A stretch of 16,000 nucleotides of DNA from Saprospiraceae bacterium UBA3362 (GTDB taxonomy: Bacteria > Bacteroidota > Bacteroidia > Chitinophagales > Saprospiraceae). Of this stretch, positions 5,353 through 12,911 are shown one piece after another. The position numbers were made by a program, and so were the translations under genes. The notes beneath the pieces were generated by a model, which saw nothing but the letters and a program-made list of their open reading frames with translations, searched no databases and had not been told where the DNA came from. The stretch spans positions 1-16,000 of the forward strand of contig DEQQ01000099.1 of assembly GCA_002360455.1 (NCBI GenBank). Direction: 5' to 3'. Within the stretch, counting starts at the first letter, position 1. Every line of letters begins with the position of its first letter.

Positions 5353-7611
5353 TTATTTGACTTGAATAGTCGACTCTCCAAGGTCTTGTTGCTTTTTCAT
5401 TTCTATTTTTTGTTCGTTGCTCGAATGAGAACCATTGCCATACATTTTTCCTAATATCGGTGCTATGGTAAGGCCCACTAAACAGGTTAACTTGATCAAG
5501 ATATTCATAGAAGGGCCGGATGTGTCTTTGAACGGATCTCCTACAGTGTCGCCTATTACTGCTGCCTTATGAGGCTCAGAGCCTTTATAAAATTTTTCTC
5601 CATTGATTTCGACTCCGGCTTCAAAAGATTTTTTGGCATTATCCCATGCTCCACCGGCATTGTTTTGGAAAATAGCCCACAGCACTCCACTCACACACAC
5701 TCCTGCCATATAAGATCCTAATGCTTCCGGTCCCATCAAAAAGCCAATGATTACAGGAACAATAATCGTGATAGAGCCCGGTAACATCATTTCTCTCAAG
5801 GCAGCTTTTGTAGAAATTTCTACACATTTGCCGTATTCCGGCTTGCTCTTGCCTTCCATGATTCCGGGAATTTCGCGGAACTGTCTTCTTACTTCATTAA
5901 CCATGTCCATTGCCGCTTTACCTACAGATCGCATCGCAAATGCAGAAAATACGACAGGAATCATCCCTCCTACAAACAATGCAGCCAAAACATCGGCCTT
6001 AAAAATATTGATTCCGTCAATTCCTGTAAAAGTAACATAGGCAGCAAACAATCCCAAGGCAGTAAGTGCTGCAGAGGCTATGGCAAATCCTTTTCCTATA
6101 GCGGCCGTAGTGTTTCCTACAGAGTCAAGAATATCGGTTTTTACTCTTACTTCTTTTGGAAGCTCACTCATTTCTGCTATCCCTCCGGCATTGTCGGCTA
6201 TCGGGCCAAAAGCGTCAATGGCAAGCTGCATGGCAGTAGTGGCCATCATCGCCGAGGCTGCAATTGCTACACCATAAAAACCGGCTAAACTGTAGGCGCC
6301 CCAAATGGCAGCGGCAAACAAAACTACAGGTCCGGCAGTACTCAACATCCCATTGCTCAATCCTCCGATGATATTGGTTGCAGCACCCGTGCCCGACTTC
6401 TGAACGATGTCGTTTACAGCTGTTTTGCCCAATCCTGTGTACATTTCGGTAAGGTAAGAAATGGCTCCACCAACAAATAAGCCTATCACCACCGCAAAAA
6501 ATACATTAAGCGGAGTTACGGTTTGCATTCCTTTTCCAAAAAAGTTCATACTCATTTCTGCTGGAAGCATCCACATGATGCAGAAGTAAGACGCAATAGC
6601 AGTGAGAATAATAGAGCTCCAGTTGCCAAGATTTAAGGCTGATTGTACCTGTTGTTCTTTTGCGTTGTCATTATTTATTTTAACAAAAAATGTTCCTATG
6701 ATAGAAAAAATGATTCCCAGCCCGGCAAGCAAAATAGGCAATAATATTGGACCCAGTCCAAGGAAAGAATCATTCACACTTCCGCCCATATCGCGGATTA
6801 CATAATTTCCCAAAACCATTGCAGCAAGCACCGTAGCCACATAAGAACCAAAAAGGTCGGCTCCCATCCCCGCTACATCTCCCACATTGTCTCCCACATT
6901 ATCTGCTATTGTAGCCGGATTGCGTGGATCGTCTTCGGGGATTCCTGCCTCTATCTTACCTACCAAGTCGGCCCCAACATCTGCAGCTTTGGTATAGATA
7001 CCACCGCCGACACGAGCAAATAATGCTATAGATTCTGCTCCCAAAGAAAATCCCGCCAATACCTCAAGGATAACGCTCATAGCCTCCGTAGCCGGTCTAC
7101 TTATCCCTTTGATCGTTGATGTGGCCCAAGAACCACCCATATAATAATTGAAAAATAATGCAAACAATGAGCTTAAGCCCAGTACGGCCAATCCCGCAAC
7201 TCCAAGTCCCATAACAGTACCACCTCTAAAGGATACTTGTAATGCTTTACTCAGACTTGTGCGAGCTGCATTGGTCGTACGTACATTGGCTTGTGTGGCT
7301 ATTCTCATTCCTATGTAGCCTGCGGTTATAGAGAAAATAGCTCCCAACACAAAGGCTACAACAATAAGCCAATGGGTAGTGTCCACCTGAGTGCTCAATA
7401 TGCCAAGCGCAGTTCCGGCAATCAACACAAATATTGCCAACACTCTATATTCTGCTTTTAAAAATGACATTGCACCTTCTGCAATGCTGTCAGAAATTTG
7501 TTTCATTTTAGAATCCCCCGGATCCTGTTTGGATACCCATGAGTATAAATAGGCCATATAGATGAGTCCCAATACGCCAAAAAGGGGCAACAAATACACT
7601 AAATTTTGCAT
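5353..7611 (-). CDS. hppA: K+-dependent ion-translocating membrane pyrophosphatase (likely H+ pump)
   Basis: Integral membrane enzyme (752 residues from ATG 7611) that hydrolyses pyrophosphate and pumps ions across the cytoplasmic membrane. Family motifs are intact: DVGADLVGKIE (211-221), DDPRNPATIADNVGDNVGD (227-245), and near the C-terminus GDTVGDPFKDTSGPSMN. About 16 hydrophobic segments fit the family. Ala503 in NTTAA (Lys in K+-independent enzymes) indicates K+ dependence. The semi-conserved glutamate that sets ion choice is absent at 6.53 (Gly255) and 6.57 (Ala259). Instead Glu193 lies seven residues before Arg200 (5.50), that is at 5.43, as in Flavobacterium-type H+ pumps. A TTG start at 7659 was rejected because the promoter lies downstream of it. 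It stands alone, with its own terminator, and probably helps energise the membrane while removing biosynthetic pyrophosphate. Confidence 0.95.
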   Translation of the reverse strand: MQNLVYLLPLFGVLGLIYMAYLYSWVSKQDPGDSKMKQISDSIAEGAMSFLKAEYRVLAIFVLIAGTALGILSTQVDTTHWLIVVAFVLGAIFSITAGYIGMRIATQANVRTTNAARTSLSKALQVSFRGGTVMGLGVAGLAVLGLSSLFALFFNYYMGGSWATSTIKGISRPATEAMSVILEVLAGFSLGAESIALFARVGGGIYTKAADVGADLVGKIEAGIPEDDPRNPATIADNVGDNVGDVAGMGADLFGSYVATVLAAMVLGNYVIRDMGGSVNDSFLGLGPILLPILLAGLGIIFSIIGTFFVKINNDNAKEQQVQSALNLGNWSSIILTAIASYFCIMWMLPAEMSMNFFGKGMQTVTPLNVFFAVVIGLFVGGAISYLTEMYTGLGKTAVNDIVQKSGTGAATNIIGGLSNGMLSTAGPVVLFAAAIWGAYSLAGFYGVAIAASAMMATTAMQLAIDAFGPIADNAGGIAEMSELPKEVRVKTDILDSVGNTTAAIGKGFAIASAALTALGLFAAYVTFTGIDGINIFKADVLAALFVGGMIPVVFSAFAMRSVGKAAMDMVNEVRRQFREIPGIMEGKSKPEYGKCVEISTKAALREMMLPGSITIIVPVIIGFLMGPEALGSYMAGVCVSGVLWAIFQNNAGGAWDNAKKSFEAGVEINGEKFYKGSEPHKAAVIGDTVGDPFKDTSGPSMNILIKLTCLVGLTIAPILGKMYGNGSHSSNEQKIEMKKQQDLGESTIQVK

Positions 7612-7636
7612 GCTGATTACGTTTAATTTTGAGCCG

Positions 7637-7644
7637 CAAAGATG
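7637..7644 (-). promoter_or_regulatory. -7 element of hppA promoter
   Basis: On the minus strand CATCTTTG differs by one base from TAnnTTTG and is followed by CGGC, a context common in Bacteroidota promoters. It lies 25 bases before ATG 7611 and downstream of the alternative TTG start at 7659, so it supports the ATG. A clear -33 TTG at the right spacing is missing. Confidence 0.45.
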
Positions 7645-7659
7645 CGAATTATTCTTCAA

Positions 7660-8060
7660 ATCTCATTGACCTCCACCATTCAATAATGACAAATATATAA
7701 TTATCATATTATAAGATATTTAAATATATGATAAATATTTAATATATTATTAATTAAAAAATTACTCTCAGCACTTTGTATAAAAAGCAACAGTGCAAAG
7801 AAACTGTGGGTCCATCGACCACAACAGCAATCCTTTTTATTGGCTATGGATTGAGTTGTGCGAAGCACCGATCAAGTTGATGAAAATAGAACGGTTAGCC
7901 ATAAGATATTAAATTTCATTTTTAGATCAAATCCTTAAGCTGTTCAAATGAATAAATCTTGATTCGGGAAGAAGTTGGATCTATATTTACAAAAAAAATG
8001 AATTGGCTTCCTCTCTTTAAAAATTCTTGAGATACTATTACATTTGAATTTTATTGAAAA
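7660..8060. other. Divergent intergenic region between hppA and the GH16 gene
   Basis: No gene is seen. Bases 7680-7760 are almost pure A/T. A small bulged hairpin (TGTGGGTC-CATC-GACCACA) lies near 7805-7825. A candidate promoter for the downstream gene is listed separately. Confidence 0.5.
7959..7989 (+). promoter_or_regulatory. Candidate promoter of the GH16 gene
   Basis: TTG at 7959-7961 and TATATTTA at 7982-7989 (one mismatch to TAnnTTTG) are 20 bases apart. The start codon is at 8061, giving a leader of about 65 bases. Confidence 0.4.
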
Positions 8061-9584
8061 ATGAATTTGCATAGATCGATCTTTATTACATTAATTATTG
8101 TCATAGCTTTTTGGTCAAATCTTTCTGCACAAAGGATTCGAGTCACGGCCAATCAAAAAAATCCAAGATATAAAGAAAATTACAAGTTGATTTTTGAAGA
8201 TGAATTCGAAGGCAGAACTTTAAATTTACAAAAATGGGATCCGAGTTCTTCCAATCCTCAGGATGATGTTCCCTGCGAAAAATATCAATACGCATTTATG
8301 CATAAACAGATTGAACTAAAAAATGGATCTTGTTATTTGCATACGGATAAGGCTACCCAAGAAAATTCCAATTGCCCTCTAGCGGAAGACTGTGAGTCCG
8401 GTGTGTCGGCAGAAATAAAAACTGCAAGCTACAGGGATCTTGATTGCCAATGGCCGGATCTTCCCAATGTATGCTTTCAAAATTATTTCTTCCCTGACGA
8501 ATCCTATATAGAAATTAGAGCAAGAACAACCAATCCTGAATGCAATGCAGGCTGTTCGTTTTGGCTTTATACTCCGGACGGACAAGAGATTGATGTTTTT
8601 GAAACAACAAAAAAACAAAATTATTTTACTTCGGGATTATGGGGCATAAGAAGGATAAAAGGGAAACATTATACAATGTATGAAAATTATCAATCGGATT
8701 GGCGCAAATTTTGGAAACAGAGAGCTTTGATGCCTAAAATTGTTGAGTTTGATTCCAAGCTAAAATTTGAAAATAAATCAGAAAATTTATCCAATAGTTT
8801 TGTGACTTATGCTGTCGAATTTACTGCACGAGAAATTAAATTTTATGTCAACAATATTCTTACTCATCAATATCATGTGGACCGTTACAACAATAAAAAC
8901 AGAAGCTTAATGCCCATTTCTCCCAAAAGCATTAGATTGTCCAGTGGTCAGATTACAGGCAGTGATCATAAGCCATGTGTTATTCCCTGTTCTTCTGCTA
9001 TGGAGATAGATTATGTAAGAGTTTATTATCCCGATCAAAAAAATGCAATCCAATGGTTGGATTCTAAATCTATAATGTTGGCAGAGAATACAGAAACTTT
9101 GTCTGCAAGCTATATTGCAGATGTAGAGTATAAGTGGAGTTCTGAGGATGTAGATTTTTTTCCTGTCAATTCAAATAGCTCTGCCGCTCAACAAAAAATT
9201 AAGCTAAAAAATCAAACTGCTTCAATAATTCGAATCAATTTAAAATGTACTTTTCCGGATGGAACGGTAGAGAATTTAAGCAGAGTGATCGAAGTGCAAA
9301 AATCAGGTATGACCAAAAGAGCTCATGGATTCAATGTAGATGTTAATTCCGGATGGTGTTTTATAAATTCCATTCAAGAGCCCAAGCCCATAGTTTGTGA
9401 TGAAGACATAGTAAGCGAATTCACATTCCATCCACAAAAAACTTGGGTAAAAATGCGACAAGAGTTAAATTTTAAAGTTCCTGAAAAGGAGAATCAAATT
9501 TATTTAAGAAAAAAATGTGGCCATCAAATCATTTTTTTGGATAGTTTTATACTAAAGCCCAATCCATTCACCACAAATAAATAA
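8061..9584 (+). CDS. Secreted glycoside hydrolase family 16 protein
   Basis: 507 residues with a signal peptide (residues 1-23, ending L-S-A before Q24). Residues about 40-340 are a GH16-type jelly-roll domain: YKLIFEDEFEG followed by L-x-K-W, the catalytic E-I-D-V-F-E (Glu176 nucleophile, Asp178, Glu181 acid/base), and the closing segment AMEIDYVRVYYPD. By family knowledge such enzymes cleave beta-1,3 or beta-1,4 bonds in glucans, agar, carrageenan and similar polymers. The substrate cannot be read here. The mature part has 14 cysteines, unusually many, so several disulfides are likely. Residues about 345-507 form an unassigned C-terminal region with Ig-like beta character. There is no T9SS sorting domain, so the protein is periplasmic or released another way. 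No susC/susD genes are near. A beta-helix gene follows 76 bases later. Confidence 0.85.
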   Translation: MNLHRSIFITLIIVIAFWSNLSAQRIRVTANQKNPRYKENYKLIFEDEFEGRTLNLQKWDPSSSNPQDDVPCEKYQYAFMHKQIELKNGSCYLHTDKATQENSNCPLAEDCESGVSAEIKTASYRDLDCQWPDLPNVCFQNYFFPDESYIEIRARTTNPECNAGCSFWLYTPDGQEIDVFETTKKQNYFTSGLWGIRRIKGKHYTMYENYQSDWRKFWKQRALMPKIVEFDSKLKFENKSENLSNSFVTYAVEFTAREIKFYVNNILTHQYHVDRYNNKNRSLMPISPKSIRLSSGQITGSDHKPCVIPCSSAMEIDYVRVYYPDQKNAIQWLDSKSIMLAENTETLSASYIADVEYKWSSEDVDFFPVNSNSSAAQQKIKLKNQTASIIRINLKCTFPDGTVENLSRVIEVQKSGMTKRAHGFNVDVNSGWCFINSIQEPKPIVCDEDIVSEFTFHPQKTWVKMRQELNFKVPEKENQIYLRKKCGHQIIFLDSFILKPNPFTTNK

Positions 9585-9660
9585 TTAAAATAGTTCCAAA
9601 AAAGGGTAACATTTTTAAGGTTCAAAACATATCTATAAAGTAAAACCAATATTATCCAAT

Positions 9661-10743
9661 ATGATTTATGTAAGTATTCCATCAGGAGCAGATGCATCAC
9701 AAATTATTCAACAAGCAATTGATAATGCTCAACAATACGAAACTATTGTTATCCCAAGTGGATTTCACGCCATTAAGGAAACCATTTGGCTTACGGGAAA
9801 TAAGAGGTTGATTGGAGAAAACAAGGAGAGCACAATTCTTGAGCATCAGATTCCGACCTCCAGACCAAGCGCAGATTCAGCTGAGAAGGCAATGCCGATC
9901 GTAAGAATTGGTGCTAGAGAAAAGGCTGGAGAAGTTATAGAAGTGGCCTATAATAATGAACTGGCAAATATTGGCTTTTCAAGCGCTTCAGCATCTACCA
10001 ATAATTGCACTGCAATAGAAATTGTTGATTGTTCCAATTTGAAAATTCGAGATTGCAATATTAAATCCGGAATAAATGGAGCTTCCTATTTCAGCGGAAC
10101 CGGAATTATTATACGAGGAAGAGAATGTATATCCATAAGAGACATGATGATCTATGCCAATAAACCCATTGAAGTACAAAAAAATCCAAATAAACAAAAC
10201 CCGATAGATGCAGATCATTTTTGTTTTAATAACCTTTATCTTGGAGCCTTCCTCAATCCGGTAATAGAAATAATGGAAGACGTACATCTTATGCACATGA
10301 CATTTGATGGTTTTCAAGCATGGGTTGGAGGCACTCATGGATTCAAGTGGGTAGATGCTAATGAAAATTCAAGACCTTATGCCAGCTTAAATTTAAGATT
10401 GGATAATGTCAAATGGGAACAGGCTAATTTGCAACAAAACCCCACTTTTATTCAGATCGAACTCAACAAACCGGCATTACAAAATTTGGTTATCCAAAAT
10501 ATTTACGGCGGACTGAATACCAAAGGCCTGTCGTTCAGAAAAGTCTCGAATATAAGCATCAATGATTCACAAATTCTATCAGGATTAAATAATCCGAATA
10601 TTGTTGCCTTAGATACAGAAGCTAGAGGTTCAAGCTATTCTCTACTTATGAAAAATGTGATCCTGCACGGCTCCAAAGTTATATCACAATACAATAACAT
10701 CAACCAAGTAGGGATGTATTCCGGCGAATATATTGGTGTATAA
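9661..10743 (+). CDS. Right-handed beta-helix protein (pectate-lyase-like fold), no signal peptide
   Basis: 360 residues. The start (IPSGADASQIIQQAIDNAQQ, then TIVIPSGFHAI...LTGNKRLIGE) follows the opening of pectate-lyase-3/tailspike-type beta-helices: an A-x-x-IQQAID helix, a beta strand ending I-P-S-G and a G-x-N turn. Later segments repeat short strands with N/D/G turns (CTAIEIVDCSNLKIRDCNI, GTGIIIRGRECISIRDMMI), typical of helix coils. No catalytic residues can be named with confidence. An in-frame TAA at 9616 excludes an upstream extension with a signal peptide, so the protein seems cytoplasmic or is exported in an unusual way. It may share a transcript with the GH16 gene upstream. Alternatives are a polysaccharide lyase or a spike-like protein. 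Confidence 0.6.
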   Translation: MIYVSIPSGADASQIIQQAIDNAQQYETIVIPSGFHAIKETIWLTGNKRLIGENKESTILEHQIPTSRPSADSAEKAMPIVRIGAREKAGEVIEVAYNNELANIGFSSASASTNNCTAIEIVDCSNLKIRDCNIKSGINGASYFSGTGIIIRGRECISIRDMMIYANKPIEVQKNPNKQNPIDADHFCFNNLYLGAFLNPVIEIMEDVHLMHMTFDGFQAWVGGTHGFKWVDANENSRPYASLNLRLDNVKWEQANLQQNPTFIQIELNKPALQNLVIQNIYGGLNTKGLSFRKVSNISINDSQILSGLNNPNIVALDTEARGSSYSLLMKNVILHGSKVISQYNNINQVGMYSGEYIGV

Positions 10744-10763
10744 AGTTCAATGATATAGCTTTA

Positions 10764-10786
10764 CACTTAGGAATAAGATCCTAGTG
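10764..10786. terminator. Hairpin between convergent genes, possible terminator
   Basis: CAC-t-TAGGA (10764-10772) pairs with TCCTA-GTG (10779-10786), 8 pairs with one bulge. It overlaps the stop of the minus-strand metallo-hydrolase gene and lies just after the plus-strand beta-helix gene. There is no T-run on either side, so termination here is weakly supported. Confidence 0.3.
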
Positions 10787-12208
10787 AATGATCACTTCTT
10801 CTTTCATTGCCGGTGCATGAACAGACTTGAATCCCTCATTCAACAAATGATCTTTATAAGCTTCTTGGGTTTGAATTTCTCCATGAACTAAAAACAGTTT
10901 TTCGCAACTTGATTTTTGATTTTCCAAAAATTGAGTCATCTCATGCTGATCACCATGAGCAGAAAACGAATCCATCAACTCCACAGATGCATTAACTTGC
11001 AATAATTCTCCAAACAATTTGATCTCTGTTGCACCACTGCGCAGAATTCCTCCGGGAGTTTCAGGAGAGCAATACCCTACCATCAAAATGGTGTTGTTTG
11101 GATTCTCTATGGAGTTGGCAACATGATGTTTTATTCTACCGGCATTGATCATGCCTGCTGAGCTTATAATAATGCAAGGATCATTACTGCTATTCAGTTT
11201 TTTTGATTCAGCAACTTCAGTGACATAATGCAGCAAATTGAATCCAAATGGATTGGGGTCTCTCAATAAATATTGATGCAATTCAAAGTCAAAACACTCC
11301 GGATGGGATTTAAAAATTGAAGTGGCATTCACTGAGAGAGGGGAGTCAACGTACACAGGAATTTTGGGCAATCTGTTTTCATTGGTAAGCTGATCCAGTA
11401 GATGAACTATTTCCTGAGTTCTGCCAACACTGAACGCCGGAATAACAAGCTTGCCTCTTTGTTCAACACAGGTTTTTTTGATGATCTCCAAAAACTTATT
11501 TTTTTCTGCCGGCTTTTCATCATGAAGTCTATTTCCGTAGGTAGATTCGGATATGATTACATCGGCCTGCAACATCGGGATTGGATCTCTCAAAATGGGT
11601 CTATTCGGTCTTCCTATATCTCCTGTAAAACCAAGCCTGATCTGCTCACCTGCTCTATCGATCTTGAGATTCACCGAAGCAGATCCAAGGATATGCCCGG
11701 CATCTTTAAAAACAAGCTCAACTCCATCGGCTATTTTCATGCTTGTATCGTAAGAACAAGAAACGAATTGTTGCATTGCTACGGCAACATCTTTTGCTGA
11801 ATAAATAGGCTCAACCTTCTTTAAATCGCTGGCTTTAACTCCTTTTTTCTTGAGTTTTTCAATGACTTTTTCATTGTGATATTGTGCATCTTTCTCAAGG
11901 ATATGCGCTGTATCCATTAGCATAATTCCTGCCAAATCTCGGGTAGCGTGTGTCGCATAAATCAAACCATTGAATCTGTCTTTTACCAATTTTGGAATCC
12001 GACCACAATGATCTATGTGAGCATGAGACAAAATCATGACATCAATACTGCTTGGATCAAAATGCCAATTTGAATTCAGTTCATCCAAATCTCCGGCAGC
12101 TCCCTGAAACATTCCACAGTCCAGCAAAATTCTAAATCCATCACTCAATGTGATGAGATGACATGATCCTGTAACTGTATTGGCTGCACCACAAAATTTT
12201 ATTTGCAT
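10781..12208 (-). CDS. Beta-CASP metallo-beta-lactamase-fold RNase-like protein
   Basis: 475 residues, cytoplasmic. The metallo-beta-lactamase core shows the zinc site: HAHIDH at 62-67, His172 in AGHILGSA, Asp197 in FTGDIGR and His418 in SFSAHGD. The beta-CASP cap is marked by ISESTYG, PAFSVGRTQE and SSAGMINAGR. The C-terminal segment resembles the RMMBL domain of the CPSF-73/Int11-like group that acts on RNA. It is the usual length for the bacterial YsiK/TTHA0252-like proteins. Zinc-dependent endo- or exonuclease action on RNA is inferred from the family. The start ATG at 12208 gives the conserved M-x-I-x-F-x-G-A beginning. It follows gldD by 85 bases on the same strand, so a common transcript is possible but not evident. 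Confidence 0.88.
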   Translation of the reverse strand: MQIKFCGAANTVTGSCHLITLSDGFRILLDCGMFQGAAGDLDELNSNWHFDPSSIDVMILSHAHIDHCGRIPKLVKDRFNGLIYATHATRDLAGIMLMDTAHILEKDAQYHNEKVIEKLKKKGVKASDLKKVEPIYSAKDVAVAMQQFVSCSYDTSMKIADGVELVFKDAGHILGSASVNLKIDRAGEQIRLGFTGDIGRPNRPILRDPIPMLQADVIISESTYGNRLHDEKPAEKNKFLEIIKKTCVEQRGKLVIPAFSVGRTQEIVHLLDQLTNENRLPKIPVYVDSPLSVNATSIFKSHPECFDFELHQYLLRDPNPFGFNLLHYVTEVAESKKLNSSNDPCIIISSAGMINAGRIKHHVANSIENPNNTILMVGYCSPETPGGILRSGATEIKLFGELLQVNASVELMDSFSAHGDQHEMTQFLENQKSSCEKLFLVHGEIQTQEAYKDHLLNEGFKSVHAPAMKEEVIIH

Positions 12209-12293
12209 ATAACGTTTTCTAAATAATGGATTAAATAATAATGGATTGATTCAAGACATGAAATTGAGTTTGAGCTTTTAATCGAAATTGGTT

Positions 12294-12902
12294 TTACTTC
12301 CATTGCAAACTGTTCATTAAATGGATAATGTCTTCTTTAAGAAAACTTGAAATAGGAGCCAACGAATCGGCCTGAGTTTGGGAATGAAAATAGAGTGAAC
12401 CTCTAAAAAAATGTCTTGCAGAATCCGTCATATAAAACTGAAAGGGAGATGCAGCATGCCCCTCCAAATCAAAAATCATTCCGCTGTATTCCATTGATTT
12501 TTTATATGGAATTTCATCCAGATAATTTGCTTTTTGCTGATGCTTATGAGCCAGAGTAAAGGCATCACGAATGGCTTTTTCCAGCTCTTTTGATGAATGA
12601 ATCTCACTATAGGAACAATAAATTGTAGCCTTCAAAGAAGAAATATTCAAATCAAACCAACATTCATGCAATGGTTTTTCATCAAAAAAACTGCTGTCTT
12701 TTTGAACCTCAGAATACACGGGAATTTCACACCGAAACGGACAATATTCTGCATCCATCTCTTTGTACTTTTTGGCAGGAAACTCCACTCTGGGATACGT
12801 TCTTGGTTTAGGAATTGCAGGCATTTCTTTGCATGAAACCAAAGCCAACCAAGCTCCAAAAATGAACAAACTAAATTTCTTCAGAAGAATAAGTCTTGAC
12901 AA
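12294..12902 (-). CDS. gldD: Gliding motility lipoprotein GldD
   Basis: 202 residues with a lipoprotein signal (L-V-S-C, lipidated Cys24). The body matches GldD: PKPRTYPRVEFP, a CPF segment, CWFDLNISSLKATIYCSY, and the end FYMTDSARHFFRGSLYF...LKEDI..LMNSLQWK. By family knowledge GldD is one of the Gld proteins needed for gliding and for T9SS function in Bacteroidota. It is thought to be anchored in the envelope, and its biochemical role is unknown. The start is a TTG at 12902; no ATG lies ahead of the lipobox, and an in-frame TAA closes the frame nine bases upstream. The gap to the upstream gene is 9 bases, implying one operon. gldE, its frequent neighbour, is absent here. Confidence 0.88.
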   Translation of the reverse strand: MSRLILLKKFSLFIFGAWLALVSCKEMPAIPKPRTYPRVEFPAKKYKEMDAEYCPFRCEIPVYSEVQKDSSFFDEKPLHECWFDLNISSLKATIYCSYSEIHSSKELEKAIRDAFTLAHKHQQKANYLDEIPYKKSMEYSGMIFDLEGHAASPFQFYMTDSARHFFRGSLYFHSQTQADSLAPISSFLKEDIIHLMNSLQWK

Positions 12903-12911
12903 AATCTCTTT

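Noticed and set aside
7612..7659. TTG start extending hppA by 16 residues
   Set aside because: The likely -7 element at 7637-7644 lies inside the extension, and the added residues are not typical of the family.
9988..10338. 116-codon frame antisense to the beta-helix gene
   Set aside because: It is a shadow of the intact plus-strand gene, with a composition typical of reversed codons.
11402..11800. 132-codon frame antisense to the metallo-hydrolase gene
   Set aside because: The minus-strand gene has all family motifs; this frame has none.
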